Below the pieces are notes generated by a model, which was not told the DNA's origin, ran no database searches, and worked only from the letters and a program-made list of their open reading frames with translations. Shown here in pieces: positions 12,293-22,980 of a DNA stretch of 64,000 bases (position 1 is its first letter; every line of letters starts with the position of its first letter). The stretch comes from Lunularia cruciata. Lineage: Eukaryota > Streptophyta > Marchantiopsida > Lunulariales > Lunulariaceae. The stretch covers positions 10,120,974-10,184,973 of the forward strand of contig OX419757.1 in the NCBI GenBank assembly GCA_948567375.1, given 5' to 3'. The translations under genes and the position numbers were made by a program.

Positions 12293-12647
12293 TGACTGAT
12301 AAAGCTCTCATATAGTATGATGCTTGGGAACAATCATTGTTGGTAGAAGTAAGAGAGGTCACTTGGACAGCTATGCCAAAAGTGCTACTCAAGAATTTCC
12401 AATATGTCGATTCTATGCAAATGGCCCAATCCAAACTCTAGAGGTTGAACTAGAAGAATAGCATACAAGAATTCATGGAGGTGTTTCTTGATCTATAGGA
12501 TGCAGTAACCAATATGAGTCCAACCAAAGCTCTTGACAATTTTAAAAGGGGATTAAAAGAGCGGATTTATCAAGTGGTAATGGTACAAAATCCTTGCATT
12601 GTTTTTGAAGCCATTCCATGTGCTCAAAGAATAATAGGGGCTCTTGG
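12105..12647 (+). pseudogene. gag of A-old, second segment
   Basis: It aligns with A1 gag from the NWISRMNRYF region through DKALTWYDAWE, the MSPAEALDNFKRGLKE region and the RTVLEAIAQRIAGALG region, with stops. It is cut at 12647 by an inverted A solo LTR (duplication cttgg at 12643-12647 and 20694-20698) and resumes at 20694. Confidence 0.8.
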
Positions 12648-13156
12648 TGTATTGTTCTTTAACACCCATTTGTGCATGTGTGTGGTATTGTGATATTTAG
12701 CTTGGTATTACAAGTACTTAAGAGATATTATTTATATAGAGATAAAGGATGGTTCAATATTATTCATGGTTAGCTAAAGTTAGTCATAGCTAAGATAGAG
12801 GGGACCTTACTTTAGAGTAAGTAGAAAAGATAAGCACCACTATTTTGGATTTTAGTGTGTTGACTTGGTATTATTCCAAGGTGTTTGGCTTTGAGGAAAG
12901 AGTTGAGAACTCTTGGGCCTACAAGCCTTTTTTGTTTTGGATTCTTCTTTAGTCCAAGGATAGCCCATGTGAAGGAATCCTTGACTTAGTGATTGGATCA
13001 AGATAAGACCACATGCTTAGGGGAATATGCCCATGTGAATGGATATTCCTTTCTACTTTTTGACTTTACTTGACTTTTAGTCTAGTAACTTGAGTTACTT
13101 TGGTAATCAATAACTTTGGTACGTAACTATTTCACAAGTATATAAACAAGGGGTGA

Positions 13157-13895
13157 TGTAATACCAAGGGTTAGCCATATGATCTAGATGTGAAATTTGG
13201 TTTGGTAACATCTAGAATGATGTTATACATGATGGTCAAAATAGATCAGATAGAAGTATCACCAAAAGAGTACTTCTACTAATAGGGCAGAAACCGAAAT
13301 AGACTTGAGAACCTTAGAACCAATAGCTAGACATATGATTTAAAGGTGAGAATTGGTTTGGTAACATCTGGAAGGATGTTACACATGATGGACTAAATAG
13401 ATCAGAAAGAGGTATCACCAAAAGGGGACTTCTACTAATAGAGTAGGAACCAAAATATGCCTGAAATCTTTGAAGGCAATTTCAGAGGCCTAAACGGATG
13501 AATTAGGCCTCGAAAATGTGCAGATTCCCCCCCCAACAGAGGAAAGATTGGCCTTCCCTCCCCCCTGGTTTGTCTCGTTGAGAGCTTTCCAATGGTACCT
13601 TACTCATGTGATTTTGAGATTCCTACATGAAGATTCCCTAAAAGATTCCCTCCGGTCAAAGCTAGTTTGACCAACCAGATAGGACCTAGACCAGACATGT
13701 CACCCATCCAAGTCAGTAATCCAAGGGTGGAGCTAGCTGACATGTCACCTATCTGTGTCCCTAATCCTATGGTGGAGCTTCCTTGGAGGAGATCCTCTTT
13801 GTCTATATAATAAAGAGAAGGTGCTCCCTTGGGGTATCAAATGTTTGAGTGTGCAATCTGTGTTTTCTCTCTTCTCTTGTCCTCAGAGTATTACA
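13157..13895 (+). repeat. 5' LTR of A1
   Basis: TGTAATACC to TATTACA. U3 holds a 156-bp tandem duplication (units from about 13170 and 13326, each with a ttggtttggtaacatct core and a tagatcaga-accaaaag block) that is single in A-old. Confidence 0.95.
13804..13813 (+). promoter_or_regulatory. LTR TATA box overlapping AATAAA
   Basis: TATATAATAA in U3/R of the A1 5' LTR supplies a TATA box (13804-13810) and an AATAAA polyadenylation signal (13808-13813). The same block occurs in every A LTR in the window. Confidence 0.6.
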
Positions 13896-13896
13896 A

Positions 13897-13908
13897 TGGT
13901 ATCAGAGC
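13897..13908 (+). promoter_or_regulatory. Primer binding site of A1 (initiator Met tRNA type)
   Basis: tggtatcagagc lies one base after the 5' LTR. It is the common plant LTR-retrotransposon primer site complementary to initiator Met tRNA. Confidence 0.95.
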
Positions 13909-14035
13909 GAGTGTTCTAGTCCAAGAGAGTGGATCACCCCTCTTGGAATAGCACGAACTACTGAAACTGAGTAATTTGAGGTGGAGAACATAGAGTAATC
14001 GCTAAACTTAGGAAGGACTTTAGAGAGCGGATGGG

Positions 14036-14465
14036 ATGGATGCACCGGGGGGACAATTTCCCGCACCTAGCTTTCCATTCTCAAACCCATTCCACATCAA
14101 GGTTATGTACATCTAGCGTGAGCAGATGAGAGTATCGCTAGTTTATCACTTCGGTGCTGAATTCATGGACAGAGTGATGAACTCACCAAACCCGGTGATT
14201 CTACCTGTGGTGATATATGACAGAGAGTGGGATTTGATGATCTACATTCTATTATGATAATATGGATATGAATGTCCCAAATCCTCTCCCTTTCAACACT
14301 CAAGTAGAAATCCGTTATGTAGTGAGGCCAAAATTGATGTTTAGAGATTTTGTGGTTAGGAATTTTGGTGAGGAGTATTATCAACGAGTGATAGCTTTTG
14401 AGGTCCCAATGGTAGTTCCGATAGTTCGTGCGCCTTCCAGAGTGATTATATTGACTCTGTATTGA
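14036..14465 (+). pseudogene. ORF0 of A1
   Basis: It begins MDAPGGQFPAPSF at 14036. An in-frame TAG follows in the HIKVMYI region, and one extra base near 14255 divides it into two frames, the second open at 14262-14465 (MDMNVPNPLPFNTQVEIRY to the stop). Same protein as in A2 and A-old. The extra base is shared with A2, so it arose before these two copies inserted, or the family uses two short ORFs. Function unknown. It is transcribed upstream of gag. Confidence 0.6.
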
Positions 14466-14498
14466 AGTAGACGTTAGCAATTGGGTGTTGCAGGCACC

Positions 14499-15578
14499 AT
14501 GGATCCGCAGTTGCAAGAGCTGGTGCAAGGAATGCAAGGGATGTTGAATGAATTTTGAGAGATTAAGATGACCATGGAGACATTGCAAAGTCAAGTGCAG
14601 ATCCTCAGGAACGATCAAGCCATGCAAGAAGAAGAGCCGTCTCAAAACCCAGTACCTACGACTGAAGTACTTGGAGAGGCACCCGTGCCTACGAACCCTA
14701 TCAACGATGAAGCCACATTGCTACTCCGGATGAAGAAGACCTGCAACATCGAGCCTTACAAGGGGCAGCGTACGATGGGAGTAGTGGAGAATTGGATCTC
14801 GAGAATGAATCGATATTTTCGATTGTTCTCAACAAAGATCACAGAGCATGCTGCAGGCGTGTTTGCATGTGGGTACTTGACCGATAAAGCCCTCACATGG
14901 TATGATGCTTGGGAACGATCCATGCTAGCAGAGAGAAGGGAGGTCACATGGACAGCAATGCAAGAAGGACTGCTCAAGAATTTCCAATTGGTGGATTCTA
15001 TGCGGATGGCTCAAACCCGGCTATGGGGATTGAGACAGAAGAATAGCGTACAAGAGTATGTGGAGGCATTTCTGGATCTACAAGTCGCAATTACCGACAT
15101 GAGTCCAGCAGAGGCTCTCGACAATTTCAAACGAGGGTTGAAAGAGCAGATTCGCCAAGAAGTCATGGTGCAAAACCCTCGCACGGTACTTGAAGCCATT
15201 GCGCAGAGAATAGCCGGAGCATTAGGTGGAGCTGAAGGAGTAGTTCCACCTCAACATTATCGGGCAGAAATGCCACACATGGGTGGACCAGTACCGATGG
15301 AATTGAGCAACCTTTGATTCCGGGATCGAGGAGCACGGCCGCTTCAAGGAGAGCGAGGACGGGTAGAAGAACGAAGAGATGGAGTCCCACGAGGAGAAGG
15401 GACTCGAGGAGAACAACAACGTTGTTACAATTGTGGCCGTATTGGGCACATATCTAGCAATTGTCACACTTGTTTCCCTAGAGGCCCTCGGCCTACGTAT
15501 AGGCGATCTTTGAACAACATGGAGAGGCACATTGAAGAGGAGGAGGTAGAAACCACTTCGGAAAACGAAGATCGCTAG
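14499..15578 (+). pseudogene. gag of A1
   Basis: Start ATG 14499 shares its frame with the conserved ATG at 14568, and a TGA at 14556 (also in A2) separates them. The capsid-like region with NIEPYKGQ, DKALTWYDAWE and AEALDNFKRGLKEQI is open until TGA 15315-15317, where A2 has CGA. The frame then continues through a CCHC knuckle CYNCGRIGHISSNC near 15421-15467 to TAG 15576-15578 and TAA 15579-15581. It encodes the capsid and nucleocapsid precursor. Pol lies in the -1 frame. Confidence 0.9.
15560..15566 (+). promoter_or_regulatory. Candidate -1 frameshift site GGAAAAC
   Basis: The heptamer lies in gag register (G GAA AAC), exactly 12 nt before the gag TAA. Pol is open in the -1 frame, and the frames overlap only at about 15536-15578, so a shift must occur here. 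A-old has AAAAAAC and E has GGGAAAC at the same distance. Confidence 0.55.
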
Positions 15579-17471
15579 TAAATGTACCTTGCGGCCTTAC
15601 TAGCTCAATAAGGAAGCAGAGAAGCGAGGGAAGGAAGAAGAATAATGCGCAAAGATCCCGAAAGGCAACCTCACAATTGATTGTTGTGAATGGAATCCTA
15701 GAAGGTAATCAAGTGAGAGTATTAATAGATCCGGGAGCAACAGAGAATTTATTGTCTCGCTCTGTAGCAATCAGATTGGGAATGGATCTAGAGAGAGATG
15801 GAAGTGAAGAAGTAGAGTTACCAAATGGGCAAACTGAGAGGATTGAATCATTACCTAGACGGGTAACCCTCTCTATAGGAGAATATCAGGAAGCAATTGA
15901 GTGGCGAGTGATACAGTTAGCTCGTTATGATGCAATTTTAGGCATGCCATGGATGGAGCAGTACAACCCAATGGTGGATTGGAGGAAGAAAGTAGTGAGA
16001 AACCACCAATGGTCAATCATTGGGGTTAAAGAAAAATCACACAGGCAGAAACTGCCTCTATATGTCGTAGGGACGACAATTGTCTGTAAGACCGATAGAT
16101 GTTTTATGGGTCTAATAAGAGAAGTCCAGAGTGCACAACTCACTGGACAAATTCCTGAGAAATTGAAGGATGTGGTGGATGAGTTTCAAGATGTCTTTCC
16201 CGATGATCTACCCTTAGGATTACCACCTAAAAGGCGAGTAGATCACAAAATAGAGACACTCCCGGGGAAGACACCTCCTTGTAAGGCCCCATATCGCCTA
16301 TCACCTCATGAGTTGGAGGAGTGTAAGACTCAAATTGAGGAGATGCTACAGAAAGGGTTCATCCAACCTAGCGTATCACCATATGGGGCCCCTGTCTTGT
16401 TTGTGAAGAAGAAGGATGGTACAATGCACATGTGCATTGACTATCGGGGTCTCAATCAGCAAACAGTGAAGAACAAATACCCCTTACCTCGCATGGATGA
16501 CCTGTTTGATCAACTCCATGGAGCAAGATACTTCACCAAACTGGACTTGCGGAGCGGTTACAATCAAATCTGAATTACAGAGGAAGATGTGTACAAAACT
16601 GCCTTTCGAACCAGGTATGGCCACTTTGAGTATCTTGTGATGCCTTTTGGCCTCACCAATGCGCCTGCCACTTTCATGAGCCTAATGAATGACATATTTC
16701 GTCCATACTTGGATAAGTCTGTTATCGTCTTCTTGGATGATATCTTAGTATATAGTAGCACGATAACAAAACACAAACAACATCTACGAGAGGTCCTCCA
16801 GATTCTAAGACAGAATCAGTTGTATGCCAAAATCTCAAAGTGTGAGTTTGGCAAGTCTGAAGTAGATTACTTAGGGCATAGAGTAAGTGCAGAGGGCATT
16901 CAAGTATTGACAGATAAAATAGAGGTCATTCAAAAATGGAGTGCCCCAGAAGATCAGACTCAGCTTAAGAGCTTCTTGGGGTTGACGGGATTCTATCGTA
17001 GATTTGTCAAGGACTTCTCCAAGGTTGCACGGCCTTTAACAACACTACTTGGCAAGGGGAAGAAGTGGACATGGGGAACTGCACAAGAGTTGGCCTTTCA
17101 AGAATTGAAGGCCGCCTTGCTACATGCACCAATCTTGAAGTGGTATGACCCAAAATGTCCAATCAAGTTGGCTACGGATGCATCACGCGTAGCAATAGGA
17201 GCAGTCCTACAACAAGAGTGGCATGACGGATGGCATCCAATTGCATATTTCTCTCGAAAGTTGTTACCGGCAGAGTGCAACTACCACACCACAGAATGAG
17301 AAGAGCTGGCCATTGTTCTAGCAACAAAGCATTGGAAGCACTACCTAGGCGAGAAGGCATTTGTAGTAGAGACAGACCACAAACCTCTAGTCTACCTCGA
17401 GACGCAGAAGGATCTATCTCGTCGCCAAATTTGGTGGGCAGAGTGGCAACAACGCTTCAACAATCACCTCC
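15567..17471 (+). pseudogene. pol of A1, protease-RT-RNase H part
   Basis: Protease: [15 protein letters not shown] near 15715-15760 (the D-x-G-A active site appears as DPGAT). [39 protein letters not shown] and the catalytic box [12 protein letters not shown] near 16720-16760. RNase [18 protein letters not shown] and ETDHKPLVY. The frame is cut by TGA 16571-16573 and TGA 17297-17299, and by a small deletion at about 17470 relative to A-old. Upstream of the protease the frame is open back to the frameshift site. It encoded the enzymes of reverse transcription in the virus-like particle. Now inactive. Confidence 0.9.
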
Positions 17472-19001
17472 ATGGAAGGTAAGAAGCAACTTGCAGATGC
17501 GTTCACCCGCATGCCAATGGCCAACAACTTGGCGGCAGAGGTTAAGATTAACCCTGAATTTTGGCAAGAGATTCTAGCTGCTACAAAAACTGACCCACAG
17601 ATTGTAGAAGCACAAGCGTCCAAAGGTGTCACCAGCACCCAAGGACTCACCTTTTGAGAGGGCCGATTGTGGATCCTAAATGTCCCAGAATTACGCACCA
17701 CCATTCTAGCGGAATGTCATGATTCGCCCATTGCAGCTCATGTCGGAGTGGACAAGACCTTAGAGGCAGTCAAGCGCCATTACTATTGGCCCAAGATGAG
17801 CAGCGACGTGATGGACTATGTGCATAGCTGCCTACTTTGTCAACAGAACAAAGCTTCTAATCAAGCTCCTGCAGGGCTCCTTCAACCTCTTCCCACTCCT
17901 ACCCAACGTTGGGAACAAGTGAGTATGGATCTCGTATGTGAATTACCCAAGATCACCTCAGGGTTTGACTCCATTGTGGTCTTTGTGGACCGGCTCAGCA
18001 AAATGATTCATGTACGCCCTACCACCAAGGAGGTGACCGCTCCACAACTAGCTCAACTATACTTAGATGCAGTCTTTGCTCACCATGGCTTGTCTAGAGT
18101 ACTCATCACCGATAGAGGCACCCAATTCACCAGTTTGTTTTGGCGAACACTCTTTGGTTTCTTCAAAACCAAGTTGGCCATGTCTACAGCTTACCACCCA
18201 CAAACAGATGGCCAAACAGAGCGGGCTAATCGCACGATTGAAGACATGTTACGCGGCTTCACCTTAGAAGAGCAAGAGAGGTGGGACACCCTACTACCGT
18301 TGGTGGAATTCGCTTACAACAATTCAGTGAATACCTCCACCCAGGTCACTCCGTTCTTCCTCATGTATGGTGAGCATCCCTTCACACCTTCTAGCTTGAT
18401 GAAGATCCGTCCAGTGACTACCAAGGTTGATGCAGTCAACACATTTGTTTCTAGAATCCAACAAGGTGTGGAGAGCGCCAAGCACAGGTTACAGATTGCG
18501 TAAAATCGACAAAAGCAGTATGCTGATGCACACCGTAGGCACATGGAGTTCAATGTTGGGGATCAAGTGTGGCTATTGACAACCAACCTCACATTAGTTG
18601 GATCTCGTAAGCTTAGACCTCGTTTTATTGGGCCTTTCTCGATTCTTCGTCGCATCGGCGCTGTGGCCTATCACCTTGAGCTACCACCACACATGACGAT
18701 CCATCCAGTGTTCCATGTCTCCCTATTATGCAGATATGCTCCCCGATCAGGCCAAGGTACTTCCACACATGACATTCGACCTTGTCCGACAGTCATTGAT
18801 GGCACAGAGGAATATGAAGTAGAACGGATTCTCCAAAAGCGCATGCGTGGTACTCGCCATCCGCGGGTGGACTATCTAGTACAATAGAAAGGTTACCCTC
18901 TCTATGAAGCAACCTAGGAACCCGCTGCCAATTTGGCACATGCACCGGTGTTGGTGCAAGCATTTGAGCAACAATTGTACAACGAGGACGTTGCGTCTTA
19001 A
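17472..19001 (+). pseudogene. pol of A1, integrase with C-terminal chromodomain
   Basis: It starts in a tether (KKQLADAFTRMPMANNL). A zinc-binding HHCC domain follows (CHDSPIAAHVGV to SCLLCQQNK, about 17715-17850). The DDE core has Asp in SMDLVCEL, Asp in LITDRGTQF and Glu in QTERANR. Then come the C-terminal domain and a chromodomain with YEVERILQKRMRG and KGYPLYEAT, ending at TAA 18999-19001. Stops lie at 17655, 18501, 18885 and 18915. The last two replace chromodomain Trp codons (TGG to TAG). Chromodomains bind methylated histone H3 and direct integration to heterochromatin, which defines the chromovirus group. Confidence 0.9.
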
Positions 19002-19014
19002 AAGGAGGGAGGTC
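19001..19014 (+). promoter_or_regulatory. Polypurine tract of A1
   Basis: aaaggagggaggtc lies immediately before the 3' LTR, overlapping the last base of the pol stop. It primes plus-strand DNA synthesis. Confidence 0.85.
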
Positions 19015-19754
19015 TGTAATACCAAGGGTTAGCCATATGATCTAGATGTGAAATTTGGTTTGGTAACATCTAGAATGATGTTATACATGATGGTCAAAAT
19101 AGATCAGATAGAAGTATCACCAAAAGAGTACTTCTACTAATAGGGTAGAAACCGAAATAGACTTGAGAACCTTAGAACCAATAGCTAGACATATGATTTA
19201 AAGGTGAGAATTGGTTTGGTAACATCTGGAAGGATGTTACACATGATGGACTAAATAGATCAGAAAGAGGTATCACCAAAAGGGGACTTCTACTAATAGA
19301 GTAGGAACCAAAATATGCCTGAAATCTTTGAAGGCAATTTTGAAGGCCTAAACGGATGAATTAGGCCTCGAAAATGTGCAGATTTCCCCCCCCAATAGAG
19401 GAAAGGTTGGCCTTCCCTCCCCCCTGGTTTGTCTCGTCGAGAGCTTTCCAACGGTACCTTACTCATGTGATTTTGAGATTCCTACAGGAAGATTCCCTAA
19501 AAGATTCCCTCCGGTCAAAGCTAGTTTGACCAACCAGATAGGACCTAGACCAGACATGTCACCCATCCAAGTCAGTAATCCAAGGGTGGAGCTTGCTGAC
19601 ATGTCACCTATCTGTGTCCCTAATCCTATGGTGGAGCTTCCTTGGAGGAGATCCTCTTTGTCTATATAATAAAGAGAAGGTGCTCCCTTGGGGTATCGAA
19701 TGTTTGAGTGTGCAATCTGTGTTTTCTCTCTTCTCTTGTCCTTGGAGTATTACA
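19015..19754 (+). repeat. 3' LTR of A1
   Basis: 740 bp, TGTAATACC to TATTACA, followed by duplication ggtga. It contains the doubled U3 module and the TATATAATAAAG block at 19663. Confidence 0.95.
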
Positions 19755-20693
19755 GGTGAGGAGGTACTCATCATCTTTTCATTTGCCACTATCTCTCTCT
19801 CATTGAGTTCTCTAGTGAGCAATGTCTTGAGTCTTGGAGTGTTAGCCTTGGAGGAGTATGATGGAGTTGGGTTTCCTTGCCTTCTTAGTCCATGGTGCGC
19901 TACCATAATAGCCATAAGAGGTTCATCCTGAGTGAGAGACAGGCCGGCTCACATTTCCAAGGATAGCAAAGAAACAAAGAAAAGAAAACACAGGTTTTAC
20001 ACTCAAACTTTGGTGCCCCAAGGGAGCACCTTCTCTTTATTATATAACCAAAGAGGATATCCTATAATGATGCTCCACCATAGGATTAGGTACAAGGGTA
20101 GGTGAGCTGTTAGTGAGCTCCACCCTTAGATTACTTGCTTGGATGGGTGACATGTTGATCCTGGTCCCATGTGGTTGGTCAAATAGACTTTGACCAAAGA
20201 GAATCTTTTAGAGAATATTCTTGTAAGAATCTCAACATCTCGTAGGTGAGGTACCGTTGGAAAGCTCTTGGTGATATGAACAAAGGGGTAAAGATGGCCA
20301 ACCTATCATTTCTTTAGAGGGGGCATGGGCACATTTTTAAGGCCTAATTCATCCGTTTAGGCTTCCAAAATTGCCTCGGAAGTTTTCAAGTTTATTTTGC
20401 TTTCTACTCTATTAGTAGAAGTGCTCCTTTGGTGATACCTCCACCTGATCTACTTCATCCATTATGTGTACCATCCTTTTAGATGTCAACAACCCAAATT
20501 CTACCTTTAGATCATATGTCTAGATACTGATTCTAAAATCTTCAAGCATGTTTTGGATTTTGGCCTATTAGTAGAAGTACTCTTTTGGTGATACCTCTAT
20601 CTGATCTTCTTATTTTATCATGTATAACATCCTACTAGATGTTACCAAACCAAATTTCATCTGTAGATCATATGTCTAACTATTGGTCTTGCA

Positions 20694-21038
20694 CTTGGAG
20701 GAGGTGAAACGATAACATTGATGCAAAACTATCAGGTTGAGAGACACCATTTTGGTGGACATGTTCCTATGGAAAAGGGCAACATTCAGTTTCAAGACCA
20801 AGGAGCAAGATCCTTCAAGGAGAATGGGGATGGATCAAATAAAGAAGAGAAGGAGTTCCACAAGGAGAAGGGGCTTGAGTAGAACAACGATGTTGCTTCA
20901 ATTGTGGCCAAATTGGGCACATAGCCATGCTATGCTTGTCAAACTCCATATAAGCAACCCCTAAACCACATGGAGAGACAAACTAAAAAAATTGAGTAGG
21001 ATGTTGAAATCATATCAAAAAACAAAGATTGCTAGTAA
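20694..21038 (+). pseudogene. gag of A-old, third segment with CCHC knuckle
   Basis: Gag resumes after the inverted solo LTR. An intact knuckle CFNCGQIGHIAMLC lies at 20894-20935 (C-x2-C-x4-H-x4-C). The frame ends at TAG/TAA 21033-21038. Confidence 0.8.
21017..21023 (+). promoter_or_regulatory. Frameshift heptamer AAAAAAC of A-old
   Basis: In gag register this is A AAA AAC, a canonical strong -1 slippery sequence, 12 nt before the gag TAA. Pol homology continues in the -1 frame. Confidence 0.6.
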
Positions 21039-22980
21039 ATGTACCTCATGGCCTTATTGGCTCAATGAAGAAGAGCATAAACGGAGAAAGGAAGTGGACA
21101 AGTGTGCAAAGGTTGAGGAAGACAAACACACAATTAATTGTTTTAAATGTAGTCCTAGAAGGCAATCTGGTGAGAGTGTTAATAGACCCAAGAACAATAA
21201 AGAACTTCCTATCTTTCTCTGTGGCAATAAGGTTGGGGATGGAACTAGAGAAGTAGGAGAATGGCAAAGTAGAGTTACCTAATAGTCAGATAGAGAGGAT
21301 TGAGTCTCTACCTAGAAAGGTAGTACTCTCTATAGGAGAGTATCAAGAAGCCATTGAGTGGCGGATGATATAGCTAGCTCGTTATGATGCAATATTAGGC
21401 ATGTCGTGGATGGAGCACTACAACTCCACGGTGGATTGGAGATGGAAAGTAGTAAGAACTAGTCAATGGAAGGTCTTTGGAGTTAAAGACTTATCACAAA
21501 GGCAAAAGCTACTTCTCTTTGTCATAGGAACCACATCTATTAGAAAGATAGAGAGATGTTTCATGGGTCTAATAAGAGAAGTCTAGAGTGCCTATACAAT
21601 GGAAAATTTCTTGAGAAATTAAAAGATGTGGTCAATGAGTTTCAAGATGTCTTTCGAGATGAATTACCTCTAGGTTTACCACCAAGGAGAGTAGGTCATA
21701 AAATTGAGATACTTCTTGGAAAGATACTTCCTTGTAAAACCCCATATTGACTATCACTTCATGAGTTGGAAGAATGTAAGGCTCAAATTGAGGAGATGTT
21801 GCAGAAGGGGTTTATCCAACTCAACATATTACCATATAAGGCTCTTGTCTTGTTTATGAGAATAAGGACTAGTCAATGCGCATGTGCATTGACTACCAGG
21901 GACTGAATCAACAAATAGTGAAGAATAAGTACCCATTACCTTACTTGATGACTTGTTTGATCAACTCAATGGGGCAAGGCACTTCACCAAACTTGATTTG
22001 TGGAGCGGTTATAACCAAATCAGAATTGTGGAAGAAGACATACACAAATCAGAATTACAGAGGAAGATGTAATCAATAACCAAATCAGAAGTGCGGAGAA
22101 GATGTACACAAAATGGTATTTTGAACAAGGTATGGTCACTTTGAGTACTTGGTGATGCCGTTTGTCCTCACCAACGCTCTAGCCACTTTCATGAGTTTGA
22201 TGAATGATATATTTTGTCCATACGTAGATAATTTTTTTTTATCATTTTCCTTGACAACATCTTAGTCTTTAGCAAGATGATGACAGTGCACAAGCAACAT
22301 CAACAGGAAGTCCTCTAGATTCTATGACAAAATCAATTGTATGCCAAAATCTCAAAGTGTGAGTTTGGCAAATTTGAAGTAGACTACTTAGGGCATAGAG
22401 TAAGTGCAAAAGGTATCCAATGCTAATAGATAAAAAAAAAGTCATTAAAAAATGGGGTGCTCCAAAAGATCTAACTCAACTCAAGAGTTTCTTAGGAGTG
22501 ATGGGGTTTTATTGTCAATTTGTCAAGGACTTCTGTAAGATTGCACAACATCTTATAGGACTATTGTGCAAGAGGAAGAAGTATATGTGGGGAACTGTAC
22601 AAGAATTGCCTTTTAGAAGTTGAAAGATACATTACTACATGCACCAATCTTGAAATGTTATGACCCAAAATGTCCAATCAAGATGACTATAGTTGCATCA
22701 GGCTTAGCAATATGAGTAGTACTACAAAAAGAGTGGCAAGACAAATGGCACTCAATTGCATATTTCTCTCATAAGTTGTTACCGGCAAAATATAACTATC
22801 ATACCACCAAATGGGAAGAGTTTGACATTGTCCTTGCAATCAAGCATTGGAAGCACTATCTTGGTGAGCAAGCATTTGTCGTAGAGACAGACCACAAACC
22901 TCTAGTCTACCTTAAGACACAAAAAGATCTTTCTCATCCATAGATTTGGTGGGCAGAGTGGAAACAACAATTCAACATGA
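21039..22980 (+). pseudogene. pol of A-old, protease-RT-RNase H relic
   Basis: Protease region: NLVRVLIDPRTIKNFLS (active site mutated). The downstream segment WMEHYNSTVDWRWKVV matches A1. RT relics include [19 protein letters not shown], and the catalytic box is degraded (FLDN-type instead of FLDD, near 22245). RNase H relics run to KDKKQLADAF. Around 22003-22105 a short coding stretch is repeated about three times with variations, absent from A1. Many stops. Dead. Confidence 0.8.

Larger units (their letters stand above)
13157..19754 (+). mobile_element. A1: nearly complete chromovirus
   Basis: 6.6-kb Ty3/gypsy element with perfect 5-bp duplication ggtga (13152-13156 and 19755-19759), LTRs of 739 and 740 bp, primer site, ORF0, gag, pol (protease-RT-RNase H-integrase-chromodomain) and polypurine tract. 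By eye the LTRs differ at roughly 15 positions, so it is fairly recent. Gag and pol are broken by stops. The ones traceable to A2 or A-old are CGA to TGA, CAA to TAA, or TGG to TAG/TGA. One small deletion shifts frame near 17470. It probably cannot move on its own. Confidence 0.95.
12658..19953 (+). mobile_element. B-type solo LTR, interrupted by A1
   Basis: Pieces 12658-13156 and 19755-19953 join to about 693 bp and match the second B LTR (23893-24582). It starts TTTAACACCC (expected TGTAACACCC) and ends CTCACA. Internal B sequence does not occur in the window. The A1 element sits inside it with duplication ggtga. I do not recognise the family. Confidence 0.75.
12648..20693 (-). mobile_element. 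Inverted A-type solo LTR, itself interrupted
   Basis: The LTR pieces are 12648-12657 and 19954-20693, reading on the minus strand. A perfect 5-bp duplication, cttgg, flanks it (12643-12647 and 20694-20698), and gag reads on correctly when it is removed. It carries the doubled U3 module. Only one LTR is present and no internal region, so it formed by LTR-LTR recombination. About 10 bp inside its left end a B LTR has inserted. Confidence 0.8.

Noticed and set aside
14499-19001. Repeat-induced point mutation of fungal type
   Set aside because: The C-to-T bias could suggest it, but element types, chromovirus lineage and genome structure are plant-like. Methylation decay is sufficient.
12648-20693. 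Inverted A LTR as part of A1 or as a second LTR of A2
   Set aside because: It has its own cttgg duplication and opposite orientation to A1, and A1 and A2 each have two LTRs of their own.
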